A DNA stretch of 64,000 nucleotides from Hyphomicrobiales bacterium (GTDB lineage: Bacteria > Pseudomonadota > Alphaproteobacteria > Rhizobiales > Rhizobiaceae), in NCBI GenBank assembly GCA_900465685.1, contig UEGR01000021.1:118052-182051 (forward strand). The letters run 5' to 3'. Position 1 is the stretch's first letter. Every line of letters begins with the position of its first letter. The position numbers and the translations under genes were made by a program. Positions 40,159-49,961 of the stretch are shown piece after piece. The notes under the pieces were generated by a model that had not been told where the DNA came from, searched no databases, and saw nothing but the letters and a program-made list of their open reading frames with translations.

Positions 40159-41067
40159 TTATTCCCATTTCATCTCGCCCTTGATGACCTTGGCCCCCAG
40201 TTCCAGGCTGCTTTCGCCACCGAGATCCGGATAGCGCTTCTTCATCGCGGCGATAAGCTCTGCGCTGTCCTTGGCCTTCGCGGCCTCTTCATCAAACGCA
40301 GCGATATAATCACGGGTGAATTTGATCGCAGAAACATCGGTTGCAGAACCAGCCTTCATGTGGGCGGGGACAACGACTTCAGGATTGCGTGCGGCAATCG
40401 CATCCAGCGTCTTGATCCAAGCTTCTCGCTGCGCCAGGTCTGGCGTATCGGCCAGCCAGATATGTTCGCCTGCGCCGATCAGAACACCACCGAACACGGC
40501 CTTCAGCGATGGCACCCAGAGATAGCGGCGGTTCTTCATGCCTTCAGCCGGAACAACCTCGATCTCGTTGCCTTCCAGCGTGAGTGTCTTCTCATCCGAT
40601 GCCTGCGGCAGAACAAGATCGGACAGGCTCTGCGGACCATTCTCCTTGAGTTGCGGTCCCCAGACCTTCAGCTTTGTCTCGACATTGCCGTTGATGGCTG
40701 CAACGGCCTCAGGGGCAGCAATGATTTTGACATCCGGGAAAGCCGACTGGATTTCACGCAGATTGAAATAATAGTCGGGATCGCTCTGGCTGACATAGAC
40801 CGTGGTCAGCTTCTTGCCGGTTTCCTTGATCTTCTCGGCAACCGCCTTGCCATCGGAGAAGGTGAAACCACCATCGAGAAGAATGGCCTCTTTCTCTCCG
40901 GTCAACAGAACCGGTGTCCGGTTGAAGCCATTCTCGTCGGCCTGAAAAAACTGCCACTTCAGCGGTGCCGCTTTTTCCTGTGCCGCTGCCGGGCCAGCAA
41001 CGGCGAGCCCCGCCACGCCTATTGCCGCAAAGACCGCGCCTCGCAAAACGTCTGAAAATCGCATCAT
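40159..41067 (-). CDS. Exported metallo-beta-lactamase-fold protein with altered metal motif
   Basis: A 302-residue protein with a signal peptide (about 1-30, ending GPAAAQ). The fold is recognisable from VLLTGEKEAILLDGGFTF and the tail region VVVPAHMKAG. The canonical HxHxDH metal site is replaced by SQSDPDYYF (about 93-101), which keeps the Asp but lacks the histidines. The later His in PAHMK is retained. This looks like a subfamily of MBL-fold proteins with SDPDYYF at that place, so metal binding is doubtful or different. The start ATG at 41067 follows AGGAG by 7 bases. It appears monocistronic. The substrate is unknown. Confidence 0.82.
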   Translation of the reverse strand: MMRFSDVLRGAVFAAIGVAGLAVAGPAAAQEKAAPLKWQFFQADENGFNRTPVLLTGEKEAILLDGGFTFSDGKAVAEKIKETGKKLTTVYVSQSDPDYYFNLREIQSAFPDVKIIAAPEAVAAINGNVETKLKVWGPQLKENGPQSLSDLVLPQASDEKTLTLEGNEIEVVPAEGMKNRRYLWVPSLKAVFGGVLIGAGEHIWLADTPDLAQREAWIKTLDAIAARNPEVVVPAHMKAGSATDVSAIKFTRDYIAAFDEEAAKAKDSAELIAAMKKRYPDLGGESSLELGAKVIKGEMKWE

Positions 41068-41283
41068 CTGAATACTCCTGAAATTATGATTGAACCGACG
41101 GCAATACCGAGCGGCTTTCGTGCATGACGCTTCGGGCAAGTCCCTTCCCATTTTTCGCGTCACGCCTCGGGCAATATGCAAATTGTAAATTAGTTCATTT
41201 GAAACAAGGAGTTATAAAAATGTTTGCAGGGAACAGCGATGTTACCTTGCTGAATTCCTTGAGCCTTTTTGCAATAAAAGAAA

Positions 41284-41316
41284 TAAAAAAAAGCGGCGCT
41301 TGGAAGCGCCGCTTTT
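41284..41316 (-). terminator. Terminator of the leuS-lptE operon
   Basis: AAGCGGCGCTT (41291-41301) and AAGCGCCGCTT (41304-41314) form a strong stem; the minus strand then reads TTTTTTATTTC. It begins 24 bp past lptE. Confidence 0.9.
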
Positions 41317-41339
41317 TGGATTTCAGACCAAAGAACCGA

Positions 41340-41921
41340 TCAGAGCTTCGAGAGCTTCTGCGCCAGTGCTAGGAAAACCTGCTCGGCCAGCTCTTCTGCT
41401 GCACGCTTGCGCGCATCGCGTTCTGCACGAAGGTTTGCGAATTCCTGACGCGGACGATCGAAGGAAGCGCCCGTCGTGCGTGTACCCGTGGCAAGCGGCT
41501 TGCCGTCCTTGTCACGCAGCACGAAATTCGACGTCGCCTTGACAATACCAGCCGATGGACGGCCCGTACGGTCGGTCTGATCGCCGATATCCACGCTCAC
41601 GGCGGAAATCGTACTCGTTCTCAAGCCGAGGCTGAGACGATACATCGGATTGGCTGGCTCGCCAGCACCACCGCCCAACAGGAAGATGAGGCGATTGCGA
41701 ACCTGCTGACCATATACGTCATGAGCCGCATCAACGGACACGGAAGCAAGCTTGGTACGCATATCCGGCGTCACGCTGCCACCGATCGAACCACCAGCGC
41801 CGCCGCCCGACGAATAAAGCGGCTGCACCGTGCAGGCAGCCAGAAGAGCCGCAGCTCCCACAGCCACAAAAGCGACGCGGAAAGTCTTGATTGCGGAGAG
41901 GAAACGATCAGGCAACGACAT
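41340..41921 (-). CDS. lptE: LPS-assembly lipoprotein LptE
   Basis: A 193-residue outer-membrane lipoprotein that plugs the LptD barrel in lipopolysaccharide export. The signal peptide ends in the lipobox LLAAC with Cys30, and mature sequence includes TVQPLYSS as usual. The C-terminus is a charged helix, [18 protein letters not shown]. The start ATG at 41921 follows AAAGGA and overlaps the end of leuS by 14 bp, so translation is coupled. In many Hyphomicrobiales holA follows lptE, but here a terminator comes first. Confidence 0.9.
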   Translation of the reverse strand: MSLPDRFLSAIKTFRVAFVAVGAAALLAACTVQPLYSSGGGAGGSIGGSVTPDMRTKLASVSVDAAHDVYGQQVRNRLIFLLGGGAGEPANPMYRLSLGLRTSTISAVSVDIGDQTDRTGRPSAGIVKATSNFVLRDKDGKPLATGTRTTGASFDRPRQEFANLRAERDARKRAAEELAEQVFLALAQKLSKL

Positions 41922-44541
41922 TGACGATCCTTTGCGGCACCACGATAATCTTCTTCGGCGAGCCCCCGTTGAGCGCAGCCTTGACGAAGTCAAGTTCGAG
42001 CACCGCCTGTTGGATGCTAGCTTGATCAGCGTCGCGGGCGATTGTCAAATCCCCACGCTTCTTGCCGTTGATCTGCACGGGCATCACAATCTCGTTTTCC
42101 ACCACCAATGCGGCATCGAATGCCGGCCATGGCGCGCGGGCGACCAACGTTTCCTGTCCGGCGATTTTGCCGCCCAGTTCCGTCAGGCACTGTTCGGCCA
42201 GATGCGGCATCATCGGCGCGAGCATCTGGATGAGCTTTTCCGTGGCGTCACGAACGGCGCCCTTCAGCTCGTCATCGGCCTTGTCCGAGGCGACAAGCTG
42301 CAACGGTGCTGCAAGCGCATTCACCAGCTCATAAAGACGCGCAACGCCGCGATTGAAGGCGAGCTTTTCAATATCGTCGCCAACAGCGTTGACCGTCTTG
42401 TGCACGGCCTTGGAAACGGCAAGGGCTTCGCCCTGCGAACCGGTCTTGGGCGCAACATCTTTCAGATGCTCGGCCGCTTCCGACACCAGACGCCAGACGC
42501 GCTGCACGAAGCGATGCGCACCTTCAGCACCTGCTTCCGTCCAGATCACGTCACGCTCAGGCGGCGAATCGGACAGCATGAACCAGCGCGCAGTATCTGC
42601 ACCATAAGAAGAGATGATATCGTCGGGATCGACGACATTCTTCTTCGACTTCGACATTTTCTCGATGGAACCGATTTCGACCGGCGCGCCGCTATCCAGC
42701 AGGGTTGCCGTGCGTTTGCCGTCAGCGTCCTCGATGCGGATATCGGCAGGCGCAACCCACTGGCCATCGGCCCTGTAGGTTTCGTGGACGACCATGCCCT
42801 GCGTGAACAGGCCCTTGAAAGGCTCGTCCAGACCGACATGACCTGTAGCCTTCATGGCGCGGGTGAAGAAGCGCGAATAGAGCAGATGCAGGATCGCGTG
42901 TTCGACACCGCCAATATACTGGTCGACCGGCAGCCAGCGATCAGCAATCGCACGATCCGTCGGCTCGTTTTCCCAAGGAGCCGTGAAGCGCGCATAGTAC
43001 CAGGACGAATCGACGAACGTATCCATCGTGTCCGTCTCGCGACGGGCTTCGCCGCCGCATTTCGGGCACTTCACATGACGCCACGTGGCGTGACGGTCCA
43101 GCGGATTGCCCGGATGGTCGAAATCGACATCATCCGGCAGCTTGACCGGCAGGTCGGCGCGCGGCACCGGATTGACGCCACAGCTCTCGCAATGGATCAT
43201 CGGGATCGGGCAGCCCCAATAGCGCTGGCGCGAAATGCCCCAGTCGCGCAGACGGAACTGCACCTTGCGAGCCGCCTGCGGCTGATTGCCGAGCGTGGAC
43301 TGTTCCAGACGGTTTGCGACCTCGTTGAAGGCTGCTTCCGGCGTCAAACCATCGAGGAAGCGCGAATTGATCATCACACCGTCATCGGTATAAGCCGTGT
43401 CGGTGATGGCAAAAGTCGCAGCATCGTCGCCCTTCGGCAGAACGACCGGTGTTACCTTCAGCGCATATTTGTTGGCGAAATCCAGATCGCGCTGATCATG
43501 TGCAGGGCAGCCGAACACAGCGCCTGTGCCATATTCCATCAATACGAAATTGGCGACATAGACCGGCAGCTCCCAGTTCTCGTCGAACGGATGCTTGACC
43601 TTGACGCCAGTATCGAAGCCCTTCTTTTCAGCGGTTTCAAGCGCTGCAAGTGAGGTGCCATGCTGGTGGCATTCTTCGATGAAGCCGGTGAGCGACGCAT
43701 TGTTTTCTGCAAGCTTCTTGGCCAGCGGATGATCGGCAGAAATCGCGACAAAAGCCGCGCCGAACAGCGTGTCCGGACGCGTCGTGTAAACCTCGATCTC
43801 CGAGAAGCCTTCCGGCGCCGTCTTGCCGTCGAGCGCGAAACGAACCTGCAAGCCTTCCGACTTGCCGATCCAGTTGCGCTGCATCAGGCGAACTTTTTCC
43901 GGCCATTGGTCAAGCGTATCGAGACCGGCCAGCAACTCTTCGCTGAAATCAGTGATCTTGAAGAACCACTGCGTCAGTTCGCGCTGTTCGACCAGCGCGC
44001 CAGAGCGCCAGCCGCGACCATCCACCACCTGCTCATTGGCAAGCACGGTATTGTCGACCGGATCCCAGTTGACCTTGGAGGTCTTGCGCGTCACCAGACC
44101 TTTTTCGAACAGGTCGATGAACAGCATCTGCTGACGGTGATAATATTCCACATCGCAGGTCGCGAATTCGCGCGACCAGTCGAGCGACAGGCCCATGGAC
44201 TTGAGCTGGCGCTTCATCGTGTCGATGTTCTGGTAGGTCCATTCCTTCGGATGCACCTTGTTCTGCATCGCCGCGTTTTCCGCAGGCATGCCGAACGCGT
44301 CCCAGCCCATCGGATGGAGCACATTGAAACCCTTGGCACGCTTGTAGCGGGCGACGACATCGCCCATCGCATAGTTGCGCACATGGCCCATATGGATGCG
44401 CCCCGATGGATAGGGGAACATCTCAAGCACATAATACTTCTCGCGCGGATCGCTGTTGTCCGTTTCGAAAGTCCGGTTTTCTTCCCAGACTTTCTGCCAG
44501 TGAGCTTCCGCCACGCGCGGATTATAACGTTCGGCTGCCAT
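41908..44541 (-). CDS. leuS: Leucyl-tRNA synthetase
   Basis: Class I aminoacyl-tRNA synthetase, 877 residues, cytoplasmic. The HIGH motif is HMGH (50-53) in [11 protein letters not shown], and the KMSKS motif is in [11 protein letters not shown]. The CP1 editing domain (around 220-420) has the expected TRPDTLFGA and the GCPAHDQRD region. A zinc-type segment CESCG/CPKCGGE is present. The C-terminal anticodon and LeuRS-specific domains complete the normal length. It heads the leuS-lptE operon and diverges from yggS. Confidence 0.97.
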   Translation of the reverse strand: MAAERYNPRVAEAHWQKVWEENRTFETDNSDPREKYYVLEMFPYPSGRIHMGHVRNYAMGDVVARYKRAKGFNVLHPMGWDAFGMPAENAAMQNKVHPKEWTYQNIDTMKRQLKSMGLSLDWSREFATCDVEYYHRQQMLFIDLFEKGLVTRKTSKVNWDPVDNTVLANEQVVDGRGWRSGALVEQRELTQWFFKITDFSEELLAGLDTLDQWPEKVRLMQRNWIGKSEGLQVRFALDGKTAPEGFSEIEVYTTRPDTLFGAAFVAISADHPLAKKLAENNASLTGFIEECHQHGTSLAALETAEKKGFDTGVKVKHPFDENWELPVYVANFVLMEYGTGAVFGCPAHDQRDLDFANKYALKVTPVVLPKGDDAATFAITDTAYTDDGVMINSRFLDGLTPEAAFNEVANRLEQSTLGNQPQAARKVQFRLRDWGISRQRYWGCPIPMIHCESCGVNPVPRADLPVKLPDDVDFDHPGNPLDRHATWRHVKCPKCGGEARRETDTMDTFVDSSWYYARFTAPWENEPTDRAIADRWLPVDQYIGGVEHAILHLLYSRFFTRAMKATGHVGLDEPFKGLFTQGMVVHETYRADGQWVAPADIRIEDADGKRTATLLDSGAPVEIGSIEKMSKSKKNVVDPDDIISSYGADTARWFMLSDSPPERDVIWTEAGAEGAHRFVQRVWRLVSEAAEHLKDVAPKTGSQGEALAVSKAVHKTVNAVGDDIEKLAFNRGVARLYELVNALAAPLQLVASDKADDELKGAVRDATEKLIQMLAPMMPHLAEQCLTELGGKIAGQETLVARAPWPAFDAALVVENEIVMPVQINGKKRGDLTIARDADQASIQQAVLELDFVKAALNGGSPKKIIVVPQRIVNVVA

Positions 44542-44663
44542 GTCCGTATTTACTCGTACGAAGGTGATGCAATAAGGAGAGTCGATATTTAATGGCGACC
44601 TTCACCACGTATTGGCGAAAGCGTCAACCTTTTGCGGATGAAAAGCCTGAAAGCGAGAGTTTC

Positions 44664-45344
44664 ATGTCAGATATCGTCACGAACCTGAACACGGTCAAGG
44701 CCGCAATCGCCACTGCCGAAAAAGAAGCGCATCGTAACAAAGGCTCGGTCACGCTCGTCGCCGTGTCGAAAACCTTCGATGCGGATGCGATCCGCCCGGC
44801 GCTCGATGCCGGACAGCGCGTCTTCGGCGAAAATCGCGTGCAGGAAGCGCAAGCCAAATGGCCTGAACTGCGCGATGATTATTCCGGCGTTGAACTGCAT
44901 CTGATCGGTCCTCTGCAATCGAACAAGGCCGCCGATGCCGTTGCCCTGTTCGACGTCATTGAAACGGTTGACCGCGAGAAGATCGCAGCAGCCCTTGCCG
45001 ACGAGATCAACAAGCAGGGTAAGAGCCCGAAACTCTATGTGCAGGTCAATACGGGTCTGGAAGAGCAGAAGGCCGGCATTGCACCGAAGGATGCCGTTGC
45101 CTTTGTCGCCCGCTGCCGCAGCGAACATGGCCTCGCCATCGAAGGACTGATGTGCATTCCACCGGCAGATGAAAATCCGGGACCGCATTTTGCCCTGCTG
45201 GAAAAGCTCGCCCGCGAGGCTGGTGTTGAAAAGCTCTCCATGGGCATGTCGGGCGACTATGAAACCGCCATCGGCTTCGGCGCAACTTCGGTTCGTGTCG
45301 GCTCGGCGATTTTTGGCGGACGTTCCTATACGTCTCCGGCCTGA
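44664..45344 (+). CDS. YggS-family pyridoxal phosphate homeostasis protein
   Basis: A 226-residue fold-type III PLP-binding protein without enzyme activity, involved in PLP balance in YggS/PROSC homologues. The PLP lysine is Lys36 in LVAVSKTF. FGENRVQEAQAKWP, HLIGPLQSNK and the C-terminal LSMGMSGDYETAI with GSAIFG confirm the family. The start is ATG 44664, after GCGAGAG; the upstream in-frame ATG at 44592 gives a 24-residue extension with no homology. It is divergent from leuS and its 3' end overlaps the convergent FUSC gene by 19 bp. Confidence 0.93.
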   Translation: MSDIVTNLNTVKAAIATAEKEAHRNKGSVTLVAVSKTFDADAIRPALDAGQRVFGENRVQEAQAKWPELRDDYSGVELHLIGPLQSNKAADAVALFDVIETVDREKIAAALADEINKQGKSPKLYVQVNTGLEEQKAGIAPKDAVAFVARCRSEHGLAIEGLMCIPPADENPGPHFALLEKLAREAGVEKLSMGMSGDYETAIGFGATSVRVGSAIFGGRSYTSPA

Positions 45345-45853
45345 ACCTCACTGTGCGCTTTGATGCGACCGATGATCCGCGTATAGACCCAGGCAAGCGC
45401 AATCGCCACGGCGCATCCAAGCGCGATTTCGACAAGCCTTGAAAGGGCGAGCAGCAACTCCTCATTGCGCGTCTGGGCAAAGCGTCCCGCATCCATGACA
45501 ATCACCACGGTTGCGGGCGCCAGCCGCCAGTTGATCGGATATTTGTCGATCATCAGGATGAGCAGCACCGTCAATGCCGCGCCGAACAGGCTGGCCAGCG
45601 GAGAATAACCGAATATCCAGATCGTCAGCATCCCGATGGAACAACCGACCGCCGTGTTGATCGCCCGCGCCTGCGCCAATGCCAGTGTCGCCCGCACATC
45701 CGGATCGGAAATGATCAGGACGGTAATCACGGCCCAGATCGGATGCTCAATCCCCACCCAGTGAAGCGCGAACCAGCAAATAAGGCAACCGAGCAATGTC
45801 TTCGAGGCATAAAGCAGTGCCTTGCCCGGATTGGTCAGATGCGGAAGCGTCAT
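45326..45853 (-). CDS. Half-size FUSC-family inner-membrane protein
   Basis: A 175-residue protein with about five to six hydrophobic segments. The segment PIWAVITVLIISDPDVRATL is typical of the FUSC/aromatic acid exporter (ArAE) transmembrane half, and GCSIGMLTIWI follows. Full-length FUSC proteins are 600-700 residues with two halves and a cytoplasmic domain; here only one transmembrane half exists, so it may act as an oligomer. The C-terminus overlaps yggS by 19 bp in the opposite direction. Substrate unknown. Confidence 0.82.
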   Translation of the reverse strand: MTLPHLTNPGKALLYASKTLLGCLICWFALHWVGIEHPIWAVITVLIISDPDVRATLALAQARAINTAVGCSIGMLTIWIFGYSPLASLFGAALTVLLILMIDKYPINWRLAPATVVIVMDAGRFAQTRNEELLLALSRLVEIALGCAVAIALAWVYTRIIGRIKAHSEVQAGDV

Positions 45854-45887
45854 ATGGCCTCGGTTGCCTGTTTGCTCACATTATCGA

Positions 45888-46175
45888 TCAGTGCAGAACG
45901 ATCTCCCCTTGCACATTCCTCCAGTCCGATGGGCCGAGCAAGCGGCAATGCGTATAGGTCACCGAATGCAGCGGCCCGTCGATCTCCCGTTTCCAGAACT
46001 CGATAAAATGGTGCAGCACCGGAAATTCCGGTGCGACATCATATTCCTGCCAGACAAACAGCTGAAGCAGATGCGGATGGTCCGGCATGTGGTAGAAGAG
46101 TTTTGCCGTCGTCAAACCATAACCGGCGAGTTGCAGTTCGAAGGCCGATTTCGCGTGAAAAGCGGACGTCGTCAT
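45888..46175 (-). CDS. usg: Usg protein
   Basis: A 95-residue protein of the usg family, found in alphaproteobacteria and first named from a gene next to tryptophan biosynthesis genes. Conserved parts include QLAGYGLTTAKLFYHMPDHP, QLFVWQEYD and HFIEFWKREI. The start ATG at 46175 is preceded by AAGGGG. It has no signal peptide and no known reaction. It lies 34 bp upstream of the FUSC gene on the same strand and is divergent from acs. Confidence 0.9.
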   Translation of the reverse strand: MTTSAFHAKSAFELQLAGYGLTTAKLFYHMPDHPHLLQLFVWQEYDVAPEFPVLHHFIEFWKREIDGPLHSVTYTHCRLLGPSDWRNVQGEIVLH

Positions 46176-46442
46176 GGCGATTTCCCCTTTTTGTGAAGAG
46201 CCATATATTCGGCTCCTGGATTTGAGATAATCACTCCAAATGGTTTTTAAAGTGTAAAAACAATATGTTAGCAACAAATGGCTATGAGTGCTGCCAATTC
46301 AAAGATTTAGCCTGCGTCATTGTGGACGGGAGACGCACCAATCGTCTAATTTACCTTCACAGCTTAGGAAGCTAGATAAGACCCAACAGTGGTTACGAAC
46401 CACGCACTGACGAGAGGACGTTGGTGAAACTTGGAGGAAATG

Positions 46443-48398
46443 ATGTCGGAAAAGCTTTACCCCGTACTGCCGGAGGCAAAGAAGAACACGCTCATTGACA
46501 ATGAGACCTACCTCGAATGGTACAAGGAAAGCGTGAGCGATCCGGATGGCTTCTGGGCCAAGCACGGTCGCCGCATCGACTGGTTCAAGCCTTTCACCAA
46601 GGTCAAGAACACCGATTTCAACGGCGATGTATCCATCAAGTGGTATGAGGACGGCGTTACCAACGTCTCCTACAACTGTATCGACCGTCACCTGAAGAGC
46701 CGTGGCGACAAGGTCGCCATCATCTGGGAAGGCGACAACCCCTATATCGACAAGAAGATCACCTATCGCGAGCTTTATGAAAACGTTTGCCGCTTGGCGA
46801 ATGTGCTCAAGAAGCACGGCGTCAAGAAGGGCGACCGCGTTACGATCTATTTGCCGATGATCCCGGAAGCCGCCTATGCCATGCTCGCCTGCGCGCGCAT
46901 CGGCGCAGTGCATTCTGTGGTTTTCGCAGGCTTCTCGCCGGAAGCGCTGGCTGGTCGTATCGTCGATTGTGAGTCCACTTTCGTCATCACCGCCGATGAA
47001 GGCGTGCGTGGCGGCAAGCCGGTTCCACTAAAGGAAAACACCGACACCGCCATCGACATTGCCGCCAAGCAATATGTCATGGTCAACAAGGTGCTGGTCG
47101 TGCGCCGCACCGGCGGCAAGGTCAGCTGGGGTCGTGGTCGCGATCTCTGGTATCATCAGGAAGTCGCCAGCGTCGAACCGCATTGCGAACCGGAACCGAT
47201 GAATGCGGAAGATCCGCTGTTCATCCTCTACACCTCCGGCTCCACCGGCAAGCCGAAGGGCGTGCTGCACACCACTGGCGGTTATCTGGTCTATGCCTCG
47301 ATGACCCATCAATATGTCTTCGACTATCATGACGGCGACACCTATTGGTGCACGGCGGATGTGGGTTGGGTCACCGGCCATTCCTATATCGTCTATGGTC
47401 CGCTGGCCAATGGTGCCACGACGCTGATGTTTGAAGGCGTGCCGAATTTCCCCGATCAGGGCCGGTTCTGGGAAGTCATCGACAAGCATCACGTCAACAT
47501 CTTCTATACGGCACCGACGGCGATCCGTGCATTGATGGGCGCTGGCGATGAATTCGTCACGCGTTCTTCCCGCTCATCACTGCGCCTGCTCGGCTCGGTT
47601 GGCGAGCCGATCAATCCGGAAGCCTGGGAATGGTATTATCATGTGGTCGGCGATGAAAAGTCGCCCATCGTCGATACCTGGTGGCAGACGGAAACCGGCG
47701 GCATTCTGATCACGCCGCTGCCCGGCGCAACCGATCTCAAGCCCGGCTCCGCCACGCGGCCGTTCTTCGGCGTCAAGCCGCAGCTCGTGGATAATGAGGG
47801 CAATGTGGTCGATGGCGCGACCGACGGCAATCTCTGCATCACCGACAGCTGGCCGGGCCAGATGCGCACGCTTTATGGCGACCACAAGCGCTTCATCGAG
47901 GCTTACTTCTCCACCTATAAGGGCAAGTATTTCACCGGTGACGGCTGCCGCCGCGATGAGGACGGTTATTACTGGATTACCGGTCGCGTCGATGACGTGC
48001 TGAATATTTCCGGCCACCGTCTTGGCACGGCGGAAATCGAATCGGCACTCGTCTCGCATCATTCGGTTTCGGAAGCAGCCGTTGTCGGCTATCCGCACCC
48101 GATCAAGGGACAGGGCATTTATTGCTACGTCACCTTGATGACGGGCGCTGAGGCGCAGGATGCTGATGAGCTGCGCAAGGAGCTGACCCAGCATGTGCGC
48201 AAGGAAATCGGCCCTATCGCGACACCGGACAAAATCCAGTTCGCGCCCGGCCTGCCGAAGACCCGCTCGGGCAAGATCATGCGCCGTATCCTGCGCAAGA
48301 TCGCCGAGGACGATTTTGGCTCACTGGGCGACACGTCGACTCTCGCCGATCCAGGCGTCGTGGATGATCTGATCGCCAACCGTCAGAACAAAAAGTAA
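46443..48398 (+). CDS. acs: Acetyl-coenzyme A synthetase
   Basis: Makes acetyl-CoA from acetate, ATP and CoA in two steps through acetyl-AMP. The 651 residues include the P-loop-like [11 protein letters not shown], the WWQTETG motif, the hinge region [13 protein letters not shown], and the acetylation-controlled Lys611 in RSGKIMRR. The start is ATG 46443 ([10 protein letters not shown]) as in Brucella homologues from memory; GGAGG lies 7-8 bases upstream, and an adjacent ATG at 46440 is possible. It is monocistronic with a strong terminator. It would feed acetyl-CoA to the thiolase in this window. Confidence 0.97.
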   Translation: MSEKLYPVLPEAKKNTLIDNETYLEWYKESVSDPDGFWAKHGRRIDWFKPFTKVKNTDFNGDVSIKWYEDGVTNVSYNCIDRHLKSRGDKVAIIWEGDNPYIDKKITYRELYENVCRLANVLKKHGVKKGDRVTIYLPMIPEAAYAMLACARIGAVHSVVFAGFSPEALAGRIVDCESTFVITADEGVRGGKPVPLKENTDTAIDIAAKQYVMVNKVLVVRRTGGKVSWGRGRDLWYHQEVASVEPHCEPEPMNAEDPLFILYTSGSTGKPKGVLHTTGGYLVYASMTHQYVFDYHDGDTYWCTADVGWVTGHSYIVYGPLANGATTLMFEGVPNFPDQGRFWEVIDKHHVNIFYTAPTAIRALMGAGDEFVTRSSRSSLRLLGSVGEPINPEAWEWYYHVVGDEKSPIVDTWWQTETGGILITPLPGATDLKPGSATRPFFGVKPQLVDNEGNVVDGATDGNLCITDSWPGQMRTLYGDHKRFIEAYFSTYKGKYFTGDGCRRDEDGYYWITGRVDDVLNISGHRLGTAEIESALVSHHSVSEAAVVGYPHPIKGQGIYCYVTLMTGAEAQDADELRKELTQHVRKEIGPIATPDKIQFAPGLPKTRSGKIMRRILRKIAEDDFGSLGDTSTLADPGVVDDLIANRQNKK

Positions 48399-48401
48399 AA
48401 C

Positions 48402-48430
48402 AAGAAGGCCGGGAATTTCCCGGCCTTCTT
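48402..48430 (+). terminator. Terminator of acs
   Basis: AAGAAGGCCGGGAA (48402-48415) and TTCCCGGCCTTCTT (48417-48430) form a near-perfect 14-bp stem, 3 bp past the stop codon. The T run is poor (GCTTATCC), so it may act in either direction. Confidence 0.8.
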
Positions 48431-48449
48431 GCTTATCCTGCTACCGCCA

Positions 48450-48589
48450 AAGCTTGGTGAGATTTTCGGTCCTGCATGCCGAAAATCGTGGTCTTCGAGG
48501 ACCGGAGCGGAGTGTACTTAAGTACATGAGCACCGGAAGCGCAGAAGAACGCGATTTGCAGGCCGCAGGAGCGGGAATATCCCAAGCTT
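48450..48589. repeat. 140-bp symmetric palindromic element (family D)
   Basis: AAGCTTGG at 48450-48457 and CCAAGCTT at 48582-48589 form the outer ends. GTACTTAAGTAC at 48514-48525 is the centre. Both pairs share the same midpoint (48519.5), so the entire 140 bp is one imperfect palindrome with 70-bp arms. In the arms TCCTGC, AATCG, TTCTTC or TCTTC, and CCGG match across the axis, with about one base of slippage. It lies between acs and the DUF1674 gene, close to the latter's stop codon. Confidence 0.8.
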
Positions 48590-48595
48590 ACGAGC

Positions 48596-48814
48596 TTAGA
48601 AGTCGATCGTGCGCCCCTTGATCTCCCAATCGCCGAAACGCGCCGGGTCCTTACCGCCGCGCCCGCCGATTTCACGCGGGGCTTTGGCATTCGTTTCGGC
48701 AGCGCGGCGTTCTTCCGCTTCCTTGAGGGCGCGCTGGGCAGCCGGAGGCAGATCGTCAAACTTGCGCGGCGCAGCGTTCTCGTCGATGTCGGTTTCGTTG
48801 CGTTTATCGGTCAT
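48596..48814 (-). CDS. DUF1674 protein (SDHAF4-like succinate dehydrogenase assembly factor)
   Basis: A 72-residue, highly charged soluble protein. The family signature is at the C-terminus, GGRGGKDPARFGDWEIKGRTIDF, which in mitochondria belongs to SDHAF4, a chaperone for flavinated SdhA. The N-terminal half is acidic and probably disordered. A role in complex II assembly is inferred from that homology. The start is ATG 48814. It is divergent from htpX and its stop lies 7 bp from the 140-bp palindrome. Confidence 0.9.
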   Translation of the reverse strand: MTDKRNETDIDENAAPRKFDDLPPAAQRALKEAEERRAAETNAKAPREIGGRGGKDPARFGDWEIKGRTIDF

Positions 48815-48930
48815 CCGCTGAAGTCCTATTATTGAAGCGCAGGCTTTTGATACCCATCATATAGGCAGGAATAGTAGGGACGCAAAACCCTGTTTGAGAT
48901 AAACTCTCGCTGAATTGGAGACCACGACGC

Positions 48931-49896
48931 ATGAATATGACGAAAACTGCCATGCTGATTGCTCTCATGACAGTCATGTTCATGAGCATCGGTTATTTGC
49001 TGGGCGGCGGCGGCGGCATGATGATCGCGCTGGTGTTTGCGATCGGCATGAACCTGTTCGGCTATTGGAACTCCGACAAAATGGTGCTGCGCATGTACAA
49101 TGCGCAGCAGGTGGATGAGCGCACAGCCCCGGATTATTACCGCATGGTGAGCGGGCTTGCCGCCAATGCCGGTCTGCCCATGCCGAAGGTCTTCATCATT
49201 CACGAAGACCAGCCCAATGCTTTTGCCACCGGGCGTAACCCCGAAAATGCAGCCGTCGCCGCCACAACCGGTCTTCTCCAGCGCCTGACGCCGGAAGAAG
49301 TCGCAGGCGTCATGGCGCACGAGCTGGCGCATGTGCAGAACCGCGACACGCTCACCATGACCATCGTGGCGACGCTGGCCGGTGCCATTTCGATGCTCGG
49401 CAACTTCGCTTTCTTTCTTGGCGGCAACCGTGAAAATGGCAATGGCGTCATTGGTGTCATCGGCACTATTCTGGCGATGATTGTCGCGCCCTTTGCCGCA
49501 ATGATCGTTCAGATGGCCGTCAGCCGTACCCGCGAATACGCTGCCGACAAGCGCGGCGCGGAAATCTGCGGCAATCCGCTGTGGCTGTCTTCTGCGCTCA
49601 ACAAGATCGCGCGCAGCGCCAAGGTTACCGTCAATGAAAATGCCGAACACAACCCTGCAACCGCGCATATGTTCATCATCAATCCGTTGAGCGGACGCGG
49701 TGCTGACAATCTTTTCTCGACCCACCCGGACACCGATAATCGTATCGCAGCGCTTGAACAGCTGGCCGGAGAAATGGGTATTCGCTCAGCCGGAATGGCT
49801 CCCCGCGCTGCTGCCCCTTCCCAAAGTAGTGGTCCATGGGGTAATGCAGGCGATAACAACAGTGGCGGTTCCGGCTATCGGGGCCCATGGTCCTAA
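48931..49896 (+). CDS. htpX: Membrane zinc metalloprotease HtpX
   Basis: Inner-membrane M48 protease that degrades misfolded membrane proteins. The 321 residues have two N-terminal membrane segments (about 5-25 and 28-45), the zinc motif HELAH (130-134), two further membrane segments, and the third ligand region [14 protein letters not shown]. The C-terminal 25 residues are Gly/Ser/Pro-rich. The ATG at 48931 gives MNMTKTAML as in homologues; a stronger case between this and the second Met cannot be made. It precedes rsmB with a repeat between them. Confidence 0.95.
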   Translation: MNMTKTAMLIALMTVMFMSIGYLLGGGGGMMIALVFAIGMNLFGYWNSDKMVLRMYNAQQVDERTAPDYYRMVSGLAANAGLPMPKVFIIHEDQPNAFATGRNPENAAVAATTGLLQRLTPEEVAGVMAHELAHVQNRDTLTMTIVATLAGAISMLGNFAFFLGGNRENGNGVIGVIGTILAMIVAPFAAMIVQMAVSRTREYAADKRGAEICGNPLWLSSALNKIARSAKVTVNENAEHNPATAHMFIINPLSGRGADNLFSTHPDTDNRIAALEQLAGEMGIRSAGMAPRAAAPSQSSGPWGNAGDNNSGGSGYRGPWS

Positions 49897-49897
49897 A

Positions 49898-49945
49898 AGC
49901 GTATCCCAAAAAGCGCCAAGCGGTTTTTGGATGAGATCCGCGCCA
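49898..49945 (+). repeat. Repeat family B, short copy between htpX and rsmB
   Basis: GCGTATCCCAAAAAGCGCC, then AAGCGGTTTTTGG and GAGATCCGCGCC. It matches the reverse complement of the second half of 57631-57733, with several substitutions. It starts directly after the htpX stop codon and ends 16 bp ahead of the rsmB start. Confidence 0.65.
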
Positions 49946-49961
49946 GATAAAGTAGAACAGC

